From contig CAISOG010000075.1 of assembly GCA_903887035.1 (NCBI GenBank), positions 1 to 10,149 of the forward strand: DNA of 10,149 nt. Reading direction: 5' to 3'. Source of the stretch: an uncultured Holosporaceae bacterium. Its GTDB lineage: Bacteria; Pseudomonadota; Alphaproteobacteria; CAISOG01. The number at the start of each line of letters is the position of its first letter. The first letter of the stretch is position 1. Below the pieces are notes generated by a model. The model made no database searches. It had not been told where the DNA came from and was given only the letters and a program-made list of their open reading frames with translations. Below are positions 1 to 5,619 of the stretch, piece after piece. Both the position numbers and the translations under genes were made by a program.

Positions 1-1029
1 AAACCCACCGGCGGCGAGTGGAATTATGATAAAGAAAATCGCAAGCCCCCAAAAGCTGGCATGACATCGCCGCCGCGTATTGCCCATAAAAAATCAGCGA
101 TTACTAAAGAAGTTTTGGCATTGGTCAAAGAGCGCTTTAGCCATCATTTCGGCACGCTTGAGCCATTTCATTACGCCGTCACGCGCCACCAAGCGCTGAT
201 GGAGCTTAATCATTTCATTGATCATTTGCTTCCAAATTTTGGTGATTATCAGGATGCGATGGTAGCGGGTGAGCCTTATCTATATCATTCCCGCATCTCC
301 AGCTATCTGAATGCAGGATTACTCTTGCCGCTGGAGATATGCCAGCAAGCCGAAGCAGCCTATCGCGCAGGCAAAGCGCCACTCAATGCAACGGAAGGCT
401 TTATCCGCCAGATTCTGGGTTGGCGCGAGTATATTCGCGGTATTTATTGGCACCTCATGCCAGAATATGGTGATCGCAACCGTCTAAATGCCACCCGCCC
501 ATTACCTGAATTTTACTGGGGTGCCCCAACACATATGTTTTGCGTGGCCGAAGCCGTCCGCCATACGCGTGATCATGCCTATTCGCACCATATTCAGCGC
601 CTGATGATTACGGGCAATTTTGCCCTGCTTGCAGGGTTGGATGTAAAGGCGGTGCAAGAATGGTATCTGGCCGTTTATTCTGATGCGTATGAATGGGTGG
701 AAATGCCCAACACGCTGGGCATGGCACTCTTCGGCGATGGTGGGGTGGTGGCCAGCAAGCCTTATGCCGCCAGCGGCAAATATATCCACCGCATGAGCAA
801 TTATTGTGAGAAATGCCAGTATGATCCCGATGAAATGACTGGCGAAAAAGCCTGCCCGTTTAATGCACTGTATTGGGATTTCTTAGTGCGCCACGAAAAC
901 ATATTTCGTGGCAACCAGCGCATGCCGTATGTGTTTTCTACCTGGGATAAGTTTGCGCCCGAGAAGCAAAAGGCGATTCGCAGACAAGCGCAAAGCAGCC
1001 TGAAGAAAATGGCGGATGGTACGTTATGA
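1..1029 (+). CDS. FeS-BCP/CryPro-type photolyase (cryptochrome-related), 5' truncated
   Basis: This is the C-terminal part of a flavin photolyase of the iron-sulfur bacterial cryptochrome/photolyase group, whose characterised members repair (6-4) photoproducts in DNA using light. The frame is open from base 1, so the gene starts outside the window. The Met at 61 is internal, because the 20 codons before it encode the conserved GG-x-WN-x-D-x-ENRK motif of this family. Counting from that Met, four cysteines sit where the family binds its 4Fe-4S cluster: C161, then C249 and C252 (Cx2C), then C265 after 12 residues. The FAD-binding helical region is intact, with WREYIRG, an HH-x-QRLM-x-TGNFALL segment and the W-x-x-VY-DAYEWVE-x-PNT region. 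It ends in TGA at 1027-1029 with no clear terminator. FAD and a ribolumazine antenna are known for the family but were not tested here. Confidence in the family is high; the exact lesion is inferred. Confidence 0.93.
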   Translation, partial: KPTGGEWNYDKENRKPPKAGMTSPPRIAHKKSAITKEVLALVKERFSHHFGTLEPFHYAVTRHQALMELNHFIDHLLPNFGDYQDAMVAGEPYLYHSRISSYLNAGLLLPLEICQQAEAAYRAGKAPLNATEGFIRQILGWREYIRGIYWHLMPEYGDRNRLNATRPLPEFYWGAPTHMFCVAEAVRHTRDHAYSHHIQRLMITGNFALLAGLDVKAVQEWYLAVYSDAYEWVEMPNTLGMALFGDGGVVASKPYAASGKYIHRMSNYCEKCQYDPDEMTGEKACPFNALYWDFLVRHENIFRGNQRMPYVFSTWDKFAPEKQKAIRRQAQSSLKKMADGTL

Positions 1030-1072
1030 TTTATGTATTTTACGATAGAAACGGCTCAATCTAAAAGAAGTT

Positions 1073-1084
1073 TGGCGCACCCGA
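1073..1084 (-). repeat. Degraded tRNA-Arg 3'-end fragment (copy 1)
   Basis: Twelve bases match the 3' end of the neighbouring tRNA-Arg(CCG), acceptor strand plus CCA, at 11 positions and in the same orientation. The fragment directly abuts hairpin repeat copy 1. It is short, but its position beside a second longer fragment and a paired repeat makes chance similarity less likely. It could be an old attachment-site scar or a duplication remnant. Confidence 0.45.
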
Positions 1085-1130
1085 CCCGCTGGCAACCGCC
1101 AGCCATAAAACAGATCGTTCGAATCGTAGC
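1085..1130. repeat. Hairpin repeat, copy 1
   Basis: This 46-base unit recurs at 1171-1217 with two substitutions and one single-base indel; the first 26 bases are identical. It contains a perfect 6-bp hairpin, GCTGGC-AACC-GCCAGC (1088-1103), followed by an A-rich stretch and the segment CGTTCGAATCGT. That segment is the reverse complement of the adjacent tRNA's T-arm as written on the + strand. The unit lies between the photolyase stop and the tRNA. No open frame accounts for it. Confidence 0.75.
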
Positions 1131-1149
1131 TATAGAAATCCGCCCAATC

Positions 1150-1170
1150 TGGTGCCCCTTAGACGATTCG
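1150..1170 (-). repeat. Degraded tRNA-Arg 3'-end fragment (copy 2)
   Basis: Twenty-one bases match the 3' end of tRNA-Arg(CCG), from the T-loop through the acceptor strand to CCA, at 18 positions and in the same orientation. The match stops where hairpin repeat copy 2 begins. Partial tRNA 3' ends lying downstream of an intact tRNA are typical of tRNA-targeted integration or of local duplication, but no integrase is in this window. Confidence 0.6.
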
Positions 1171-1217
1171 CCCGCTGGCAACCGCCAGCCATAAAAAAGC
1201 TCGTTCGAATCGTTAGC
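1171..1217. repeat. Hairpin repeat, copy 2
   Basis: This is the second copy of the unit at 1085-1130, 86 bases further on. It has the same GCTGGC-AACC-GCCAGC hairpin (1174-1189). Here the repeat is bracketed by an 8-bp inverted repeat, ACGATTCG (1163-1170) and CGAATCGT (1206-1213), both shared with the T-arm sequence of the tRNA. Copy 1 keeps only the right arm. On the - strand, downstream of the tRNA, a run of six T (1193-1198) could aid termination of the tRNA transcript, though no good stem directly precedes it. Confidence 0.75.
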
Positions 1218-1238
1218 GCGGCTAGGTCTTGGGAGAAT

Positions 1239-1314
1239 TGGTGCACCCGAGACGATTCGAACGTCCGGCCTCTTCCTCCGGAGGGAAGCGCTCTATCCCC
1301 TGAGCTACGGGTGC
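1239..1314 (-). tRNA. tRNA-Arg(CCG), CCA encoded
   Basis: The reverse complement folds into a complete cloverleaf. The acceptor GCACCCG pairs perfectly with CGGGTGC. The D stem is GCTC/GAGC, and the anticodon stem is CTTCC/GGAAG with loop CTCCGGA. The T stem GGACG/CGTCT contains one G-T pair and has loop TTCGAAT. The discriminator base is A and the CCA is encoded (1239-1241). The anticodon CCG (1279-1281) reads the arginine codon CGG. The mature length is 76 bases including CCA. The gene lies between the TerB-fold gene on the same strand and a set of repeats that contain pieces of its own 3' end. Confidence 0.97.
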
Positions 1315-1326
1315 AGGACACCATAA

Positions 1327-1356
1327 ACCATAATTTGGGGATAACCAAGAGGGCAA
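1327..1356 (-). promoter_or_regulatory. Possible sigma-70-like promoter of tRNA-Arg
   Basis: On the - strand a TTGCCC hexamer (1351-1356) is followed after 18 bases by TATGGT (1327-1332), each matching the consensus at four of six positions. The tRNA begins 12 bases further on. A second TATGGT at 1320-1325 is an alternative -10. This is a pattern match only; the tRNA could also be read through from the TerB-fold gene, whose stop is 68 bases upstream. Confidence 0.25.
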
Positions 1357-1382
1357 AAGCAATTGATGGCGCGCGGGCTAAT

Positions 1383-2195
1383 TTAACGGCTGTTACCGGT
1401 TCCGCCACGGCGACGGGTTTGGAAAGCGGCGTCGAGTTGGCTGTTACCGCTGCGCCCCTCATCCTGATGACCTTTGGAGAGATCTTGTAGCTGATAGCCT
1501 AAGGCCGCCAGACGATCACTGGGCTTGGCGGCGTTTTGCATCGGGTCGGTCATATCGGCGCTTAAGCCCTCGGCATGGGTGCCTTTTTTGCGGGCGGCGT
1601 CAACCATTTGTTGGGGAGCCAACCGCACCATATACTCATCATACAGCTTTTGGAATTCCAACACGGGCAAGTCGATGGCAATGGAAACCTTGCGCAGATA
1701 ATTAAATTCATCCTTGCTAATGCCGCCACAACCCGCCACCCGCAGAAGCCCCAGCATCACCCGTTCCTTCATGGCTTTGGGCAGGTCGCGCACCTCACCC
1801 AGCTCCTTACCCACGATACGGGTTACCACCGCATTGGCGCCAGCGGGAGCCAATGTGACCGCCTCACGCAGCAGGTCTTTGACCGCCTCGGGCGGCAGCC
1901 CCGGAAAGCTAAAGGTGCTGGAAAAGGCCTCCAACTCCTCCTCATCGGCATGACCATCGGCCAGGCACAGGCGACCAGCATAGGTGGTGATGGCAATGGC
2001 AACGGTGTCGTTATAGGCGGCGCTGGAATCCACCTCTCCATACCCACCGTCGCCGCCCTCCATCACCTTGCGCAGCATGCCGCCCATCATGAGCCAGCGG
2101 AAACGGCGCTTTTTGCGGCGGGGAACGATACGGCCAAAAATTTCGCTGACAGCGCCAAACAGCCTGGCGGCACCTTCGGCAATTGCATCAATCAT
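1383..2195 (-). CDS. TerB/DjlA-N-like fold protein of unknown role
   Basis: This 270-residue protein has a TerB-like helical domain at about residues 65-190. The first half carries AGRLCLADGHADEEELEAF (73-91) and the second a parallel acidic motif, GGISKDEFNYLRK (157-169). These paired acidic motifs are the hallmark of TerB and of the N-terminal domain of the membrane co-chaperone DjlA. No HPD motif or J domain follows, so this is not DjlA. The N terminus is an amphipathic stretch (1-24) followed by a very basic patch, RRKKRRFR (26-33), which could bind the inner face of the membrane. The last 70 residues are polar and probably disordered. A GGAG ribosome site at 2204-2207, 8 bases from the ATG, supports the start. 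The gene is the second of an operon, 15 bases after the M23 lipoprotein gene. TerB-type domains are often tied to envelope or metal stress, but the role here is unknown. Confidence 0.8.
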   Translation of the reverse strand: MIDAIAEGAARLFGAVSEIFGRIVPRRKKRRFRWLMMGGMLRKVMEGGDGGYGEVDSSAAYNDTVAIAITTYAGRLCLADGHADEEELEAFSSTFSFPGLPPEAVKDLLREAVTLAPAGANAVVTRIVGKELGEVRDLPKAMKERVMLGLLRVAGCGGISKDEFNYLRKVSIAIDLPVLEFQKLYDEYMVRLAPQQMVDAARKKGTHAEGLSADMTDPMQNAAKPSDRLAALGYQLQDLSKGHQDEGRSGNSQLDAAFQTRRRGGTGNSR

Positions 2196-2210
2196 CTGAT
2201 TTTCTCCATG

Positions 2211-2798
2211 TTAACGATTGGCCAGCTTCCAGGATTCCTGCATGGCATAGATAACCGCCGAGGGATCAATCAGCTGTTTGTTGTAGCGTAGCGTCCAGTG
2301 CAAATGGGGACCCGTCGCATGCCCCGTTTCGCCGACCGCGGCAATCACCTGCCCCGCCCGCACAACTTGGCCCGCCCGCACCCCAATGCCGCTAAGATGG
2401 CAATAGGTATGTTCCCACGCGCCGCTGACAATATCCACCTGCCAGCCACAGCCGCGATCATAACTAACCTCTTTAACCCGACCGGTTGCCCAGGCGCGCA
2501 CATAGGCACCATGCGGCGCCGCCAGGTCAATGCCGTTATGAAATTGCCGCCGCCCCGTGCCTGGTCGATTGCGCCAGCCAAATCCACTGCTGATTCTTTT
2601 GAAGTTTTCAACAGGAAAGGATGTGTTGCGCCAGCTGCTAACCACTGAACCATCGGGGCGCAGCTGCACATCCAGCTCTGTATTGGCATCAGCGCGTGAG
2701 CATCCCCCCACCAACACCGCCAACAGCAACAGTGCAAGGCTAAGCGGCTTATAGAAGCTACCCACCAGGGGGATGTGGCCAAGGGAAAAAATCTTCAT
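2211..2798 (-). CDS. M23-family metallopeptidase lipoprotein
   Basis: This 195-residue protein is a predicted lipoprotein. It has a hydrophobic signal segment (about 18-30) and a lipobox-like VGGC with the acylated Cys at 33. The catalytic domain is a LytM/M23 zinc peptidase (about 68-182). The zinc ligands are H87 and D91 in HNGID and H167 in HLH, and the catalytic histidines are H134 and H165. All are present, so it is likely an active peptidoglycan peptide-bond hydrolase anchored in the envelope, although some M23 lipoproteins act as amidase activators. There is no LysM domain. It heads a two-gene operon with the TerB-fold gene 15 bases downstream. No Shine-Dalgarno is visible upstream of this ATG. 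The start is supported because it gives a complete signal peptide, and later in-frame candidates would shorten it. Confidence 0.88.
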   Translation of the reverse strand: MKIFSLGHIPLVGSFYKPLSLALLLLAVLVGGCSRADANTELDVQLRPDGSVVSSWRNTSFPVENFKRISSGFGWRNRPGTGRRQFHNGIDLAAPHGAYVRAWATGRVKEVSYDRGCGWQVDIVSGAWEHTYCHLSGIGVRAGQVVRAGQVIAAVGETGHATGPHLHWTLRYNKQLIDPSAVIYAMQESWKLANR

Positions 2799-2840
2799 GG
2801 TTTAGTTAACCAAAGAAAATGCGCATTGACAAGGTTTTAC

Positions 2841-2866
2841 ACCAAAAAAGCTGCTGATACAGCTTT
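2841..2866 (-). terminator. Weak intrinsic-terminator-like hairpin, - strand
   Basis: A perfect 7-bp stem, AAAGCTG/CAGCTTT, encloses a 6-base loop (2847-2866). On the - strand it runs into six T residues, three of them within the stem. It lies upstream of the M23 gene, so it could stop antisense transcription coming from uvrC, or act in the M23 leader. The stem is A/T-rich and short, so the call is weak. Confidence 0.3.
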
Positions 2867-2921
2867 GCCAATTGGCCTGACTTTTGGCCTCGCCGTTAGG
2901 ATTTTGTGATGAGAACCAAAG

Positions 2922-2930
2922 TTATGCACA
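2922..2930 (+). promoter_or_regulatory. DnaA-box match TTATGCACA
   Basis: The nine bases fit the DnaA-box consensus TTWTNCACA exactly. A second exact match lies about 200 bases downstream in the same orientation. Binding is not shown, and a single 9-mer could be chance. Confidence 0.4.
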
Positions 2931-3123
2931 TGGTGTTAACCATAGCATAAGTGCCCTGCCCCAGCCCATAAAGTTTGTCAATAGGGGATGCCAACAGGAA
3001 CGCATAAAAAATTTCTATTTGCAAAACAAAGCTTTGTAAAAACAGCCTGTAATACAGGCGGATGCCCCCAAGTGCCTGTTGTATAGGGGGTTCACCCCCA
3101 TCCCATCACAGTTGCCCACAATG

Positions 3124-3132
3124 TTATCCACA
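3124..3132 (+). promoter_or_regulatory. DnaA-box match TTATCCACA within an inverted repeat
   Basis: This is the canonical high-affinity E. coli-type DnaA box. Its TATCCAC core also forms the left arm of a 7-bp inverted repeat whose right arm, GTGGATA, follows after 7 bases (3139-3145). The dyad sits 113 bases upstream of the preferred uvrC start, so it could be a DnaA site or the operator of another regulator. Confidence 0.45.
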
Positions 3133-3257
3133 GATTTCGTGGATATCTCGGAAAGACGGTTGAAGCATTGGCTGGCCATGCTACCTTACTGGTGAAACCC
3201 ATCATCAACAACAGGTTAGACCGCTTGTCCACGCCGCCACCAACGCATCATCCCAGC

Positions 3258-5204
3258 ATGGATACCGCATCCCCATCGCCTGAGCCGCGCGGGGGTGGGG
3301 TGATTGCCGTGGCCAGCCTGACGGCGGGGGTGGAGGTGATCCGTCGTTTCGCCGCCAGCCTAGAGCAGCAGCCAGGGGTCTATCGCATGTTGGATGCCAA
3401 AGGTGGGGTGCTGTATGTGGGTAAGGCGCGCAACCTGCCCAAACGGGTGCTTAGCTACACGGCGATAGCACGCCTGCCCCAACGGTTGCAGCGGATGGTA
3501 TCGCTGACCACCGCCATGACTTGCACCGTCACCCGTTCAGAAACGGAAGCCTTGTTGTTGGAGGCCAGCCTGATTAAAACCCTGCGCCCCCGCTTTAACA
3601 TCGTGCTGCGCGATGACAAAATGTATCCCTATATCTTGTTGGCGGGCGATCACGCCTTTCCCCGCCTGCAAAAATATCGCGGCAAGAAAGAAGGCAAAGG
3701 GATTTATATCGGCCCCTATGCCAGCGTCCAAAGCGTTGAGCAGGCGATGCTAACGACTCAAAAGGTTTTTGGCCTGCGCACCTGTGCCGATACGGTCTTT
3801 GCCAATCGCAGCCGCCCGTGTTTGCAGTATTTTATCAAACGATGCAGCGCCCCCTGCGTTGGCTATATCAGCCCGGATGACTACGCCGCCAAGGTGACCG
3901 AGGCGCAACAGTTTCTGACGGGCGATAGTGGGCAATTGCGTGAACGGCTGGTGCAGGAAATGGAGCAGGCTAGCCAAGCGCAAGCCTATGAACAGGCCGC
4001 TTCCCTGCGCGATCAGCTAAAGGCGATTTCCTGGCTGGAAAGCCAGCAGAGTGTGCATGTGCCAGGGTTGGATCACGCCGATGTGGTGGCAGGCTATAGC
4101 GCGGGCGGATGGGCGGCGGTGCAGCTGTTCTTTATTCGTCATGGCCGCCATGTTGGTAACAGCAGCCATCTGTTGCGCCAGCCGCCCGATGTGCCTCTGC
4201 CAGACTTGCTGGCCAGCTTTTTGGCACAGTTCTATGAGCAGTGGCCTGCCCCGCCGCAAATCCTGATTACCCCCTTGCCGACCGATGCGACGCTGGTGGC
4301 GGAGGCGTTAAGCCTGCAGGCGGGGCATAAGGTGGCCTTGATGCAACCGCAGCGGGGGGCGAAGGCCGACCTGCTGGCGCAAACCCTGCTGAACGCCCGC
4401 CAGGCGCACCAGCGCAAGCAGCAGGAGGATAGCGTTTTTGCTGAGCAACTGCTGCTGCTGCAACAGCGGTTCGGCCTGCCGCATCCCCTGAGCCGGGTTG
4501 AGGTTTATGACAACAGCCACCTGCAGGGGGATCAGGCCTTAGGGGCGATGATCGTGGTCGGGGTGGAAGGGTTCCAGAAAACCGCCTATCGCCGTTTTAA
4601 CCATACGGGGCGGGTGGCGGATACCCGCGACGACTACGCCATGATGCGGGCAACCCTGCAAAGGCGGTTGCGGGCAATTCCTAAGATAGGGAATGAGGAC
4701 AACACCGTAGATCCCTCTGCGCTAGCCGACCTGCCGCAACTGTGGCTGATTGACGGCGGTAAGGGGCAGTTGCATGAGGCGGTGGCGGTGCTAGCGGAAT
4801 GGGGGCTTAGCGCCGCGATTCAGGTGATTGCGATTGCCAAGGGGGTGGAGCGGGATAAGGGGCTTGAGCGGTTTTTTATGCAAGACGCGGCGGGCGTGAC
4901 CCAGGAAGTGATGTTGGAAGAAGCCAACGACAATCCGCTGCGCTATTTCCTGCAACGCATTCGGGATGAAGCCCATCGTTTCGCCATTACCGGCAACCGC
5001 GCCGCCCGCCAGCTGAACGCGAGGCGATCCCATCTGGATCAGTTAAAGGGCATCGGCCCCGCCCGCCGCAAGGCCTTGCTGCAACATTTTGGCTCGCTGC
5101 GCCTGCTAACCCAGGCGGGAGTTGAGGATTTGGCGCAAGTCAAGGGTATCAGCCGCACCCTGGCACGCCAGCTGCACCAACAACTGCATCCTGAGTTGGA
5201 GTAA
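3258..5204 (+). CDS. uvrC: UvrABC excinuclease subunit UvrC
   Basis: UvrC makes both incisions around a lesion recognised by UvrA and UvrB in nucleotide excision repair. Positions are counted from the ATG at 3258 (648 residues). The GIY-YIG nuclease domain for the 3' cut is at about 38-115, with GVY at 40-42, YVG at 53-55 and R58. The cysteines C176, C188, C196 and C200 match the spacing of the 4Fe-4S ligands described in E. coli UvrC. The UvrB-binding UVR helix pair lies near 228-262. The RNase H-like 5' nuclease has D418 (VYDNSH), D499 (LIDGGKGQ) and H573 (DEAHRF). A tandem helix-hairpin-helix closes the protein (593-645). The frame extends upstream to a TTG at 3168, adding 30 low-complexity residues; GTG codons near 3300-3309 are also possible. 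No start has a clear Shine-Dalgarno. The gene converges on ihfB, with 28 bases between the stops. No alphaproteobacterial SOS box is apparent upstream. Confidence 0.97.
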   Translation: MDTASPSPEPRGGGVIAVASLTAGVEVIRRFAASLEQQPGVYRMLDAKGGVLYVGKARNLPKRVLSYTAIARLPQRLQRMVSLTTAMTCTVTRSETEALLLEASLIKTLRPRFNIVLRDDKMYPYILLAGDHAFPRLQKYRGKKEGKGIYIGPYASVQSVEQAMLTTQKVFGLRTCADTVFANRSRPCLQYFIKRCSAPCVGYISPDDYAAKVTEAQQFLTGDSGQLRERLVQEMEQASQAQAYEQAASLRDQLKAISWLESQQSVHVPGLDHADVVAGYSAGGWAAVQLFFIRHGRHVGNSSHLLRQPPDVPLPDLLASFLAQFYEQWPAPPQILITPLPTDATLVAEALSLQAGHKVALMQPQRGAKADLLAQTLLNARQAHQRKQQEDSVFAEQLLLLQQRFGLPHPLSRVEVYDNSHLQGDQALGAMIVVGVEGFQKTAYRRFNHTGRVADTRDDYAMMRATLQRRLRAIPKIGNEDNTVDPSALADLPQLWLIDGGKGQLHEAVAVLAEWGLSAAIQVIAIAKGVERDKGLERFFMQDAAGVTQEVMLEEANDNPLRYFLQRIRDEAHRFAITGNRAARQLNARRSHLDQLKGIGPARRKALLQHFGSLRLLTQAGVEDLAQVKGISRTLARQLHQQLHPELE

Positions 5205-5232
5205 CGGTGAGGCTGTCACCCCGATAGCGCAA

Positions 5233-5541
5233 CTACTTACCAGGATTTAGGCGCTCAAACAGTTCCTTGCCCATGACAAAGGCAACGCTTTTGCGCACGC
5301 CCGTCTGCACCTTTTCGCCGCTACGGGGATTGCGGGTCAGGCGGGGGGCGCGTTCCTTAACCGAAAAGGTCGCAAATCCGCGCAATTCAATCCGACGACC
5401 CGCCACCAGGGCTTGCCCCATTTGATCAAAAGTCAGACGAACCACCTGATCCAAATCCTGCTCCCGCAGTTGTGGGAATCGGGCAGCCAATTGCTTAACC
5501 AGCTCTGAACGGGTCAGATTCGAAACGTCTTTTGTTACCAT
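5233..5541 (-). CDS. ihfB: Integration host factor subunit beta
   Basis: This 102-residue protein belongs to the HU/IHF family of DNA-bending proteins. It has the N-terminal helical pair beginning TRSELVKQLA, the RRIELRGFATFSV strand region, and the arm sequence APRLTRNPRSGE with the intercalating proline, followed by KELFERLNPG. I assign it to IHF-beta rather than HU because of its place after rpsA, a position conserved in proteobacteria, and its arm sequence. The partner alpha subunit is not in the window. The ATG at 5541 is preceded by GGTGAAG five bases upstream, a weak ribosome site. A strong terminator lies only 30 bases upstream of the start, so a promoter within rpsA or readthrough is needed. 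IHF serves recombination, replication and promoter architecture. Confidence 0.93.
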   Translation of the reverse strand: MVTKDVSNLTRSELVKQLAARFPQLREQDLDQVVRLTFDQMGQALVAGRRIELRGFATFSVKERAPRLTRNPRSGEKVQTGVRKSVAFVMGKELFERLNPGK

Positions 5542-5570
5542 TGCGCTTCACCAAAGTTGTTAGAAGGTTC

Positions 5571-5606
5571 AAAAAAACTGTGGCGGGGGATATGCCCCCC
5601 GCCACA
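5571..5606 (-). terminator. Strong intrinsic terminator after rpsA
   Basis: An 11-bp perfect stem, TGTGGCGGGGG pairing with CCCCCGCCACA, with a 6-base loop (5579-5606) is followed on the - strand by G and seven T residues (5571-5577). It begins 13 bases after the rpsA stop codon and ends 30 bases before the ihfB start. It is a textbook Rho-independent terminator and is expected to split rpsA from ihfB at the transcript level. Confidence 0.92.
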
Positions 5607-5619
5607 ACCTATCAGAAAA

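Larger units (their letters stand above)
2799..3257. other. Long intergenic region with DnaA-box matches and many palindromes
   Basis: This stretch separates the divergent M23 gene and uvrC; bases 3168-3257 belong to uvrC only if a TTG start is used. It holds two matches to the DnaA-box consensus TTWTNCACA, an A/T-rich tract around 3001-3043, and several dyads. The dyads are GCCAATTGGC (2867-2876), ACAAAGCTTTGT (3026-3037), GCCTGTA-A-TACAGGC (3045-3059), GGGGG-TTCA-CCCCC (3086-3099) and TATCCAC-N7-GTGGATA (3125-3145). I see no convincing coding frame and no strong promoter pair. It could be a regulatory region for uvrC and the M23 operon, or a replication-related site; the sequence alone does not decide. 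Confidence 0.5.

Noticed and set aside
1150..1238. A decayed second tRNA gene upstream of the 3'-end fragment at 1150-1170
   Set aside because: The interval is about one tRNA long, but it shows no matching 5' acceptor strand, D arm or anticodon arm. Only the 3' end resembles a tRNA.
1575..2291. Long open frame on the + strand opposite the TerB and M23 genes
   Set aside because: Its product is low-complexity and His/Gly/Gln-rich, typical of a frame opposite a G+C-biased gene. The - strand frames have recognisable domains and a ribosome site.
2826..2831. TTGACA as a -35 box on the + strand
   Set aside because: There is no reasonable -10 hexamer 16-18 bases downstream, and the site is far from uvrC.
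3090..3104. Alphaproteobacterial SOS box (GTTC-N7-GTTC) upstream of uvrC
   Set aside because: The only GTTC in the region is not followed by a second one after seven bases.
5206..5220. GGTGA-GGCTG-TCACC hairpin after the uvrC stop as a terminator
   Set aside because: The stem is only 5 bp and no T-run follows on either strand.
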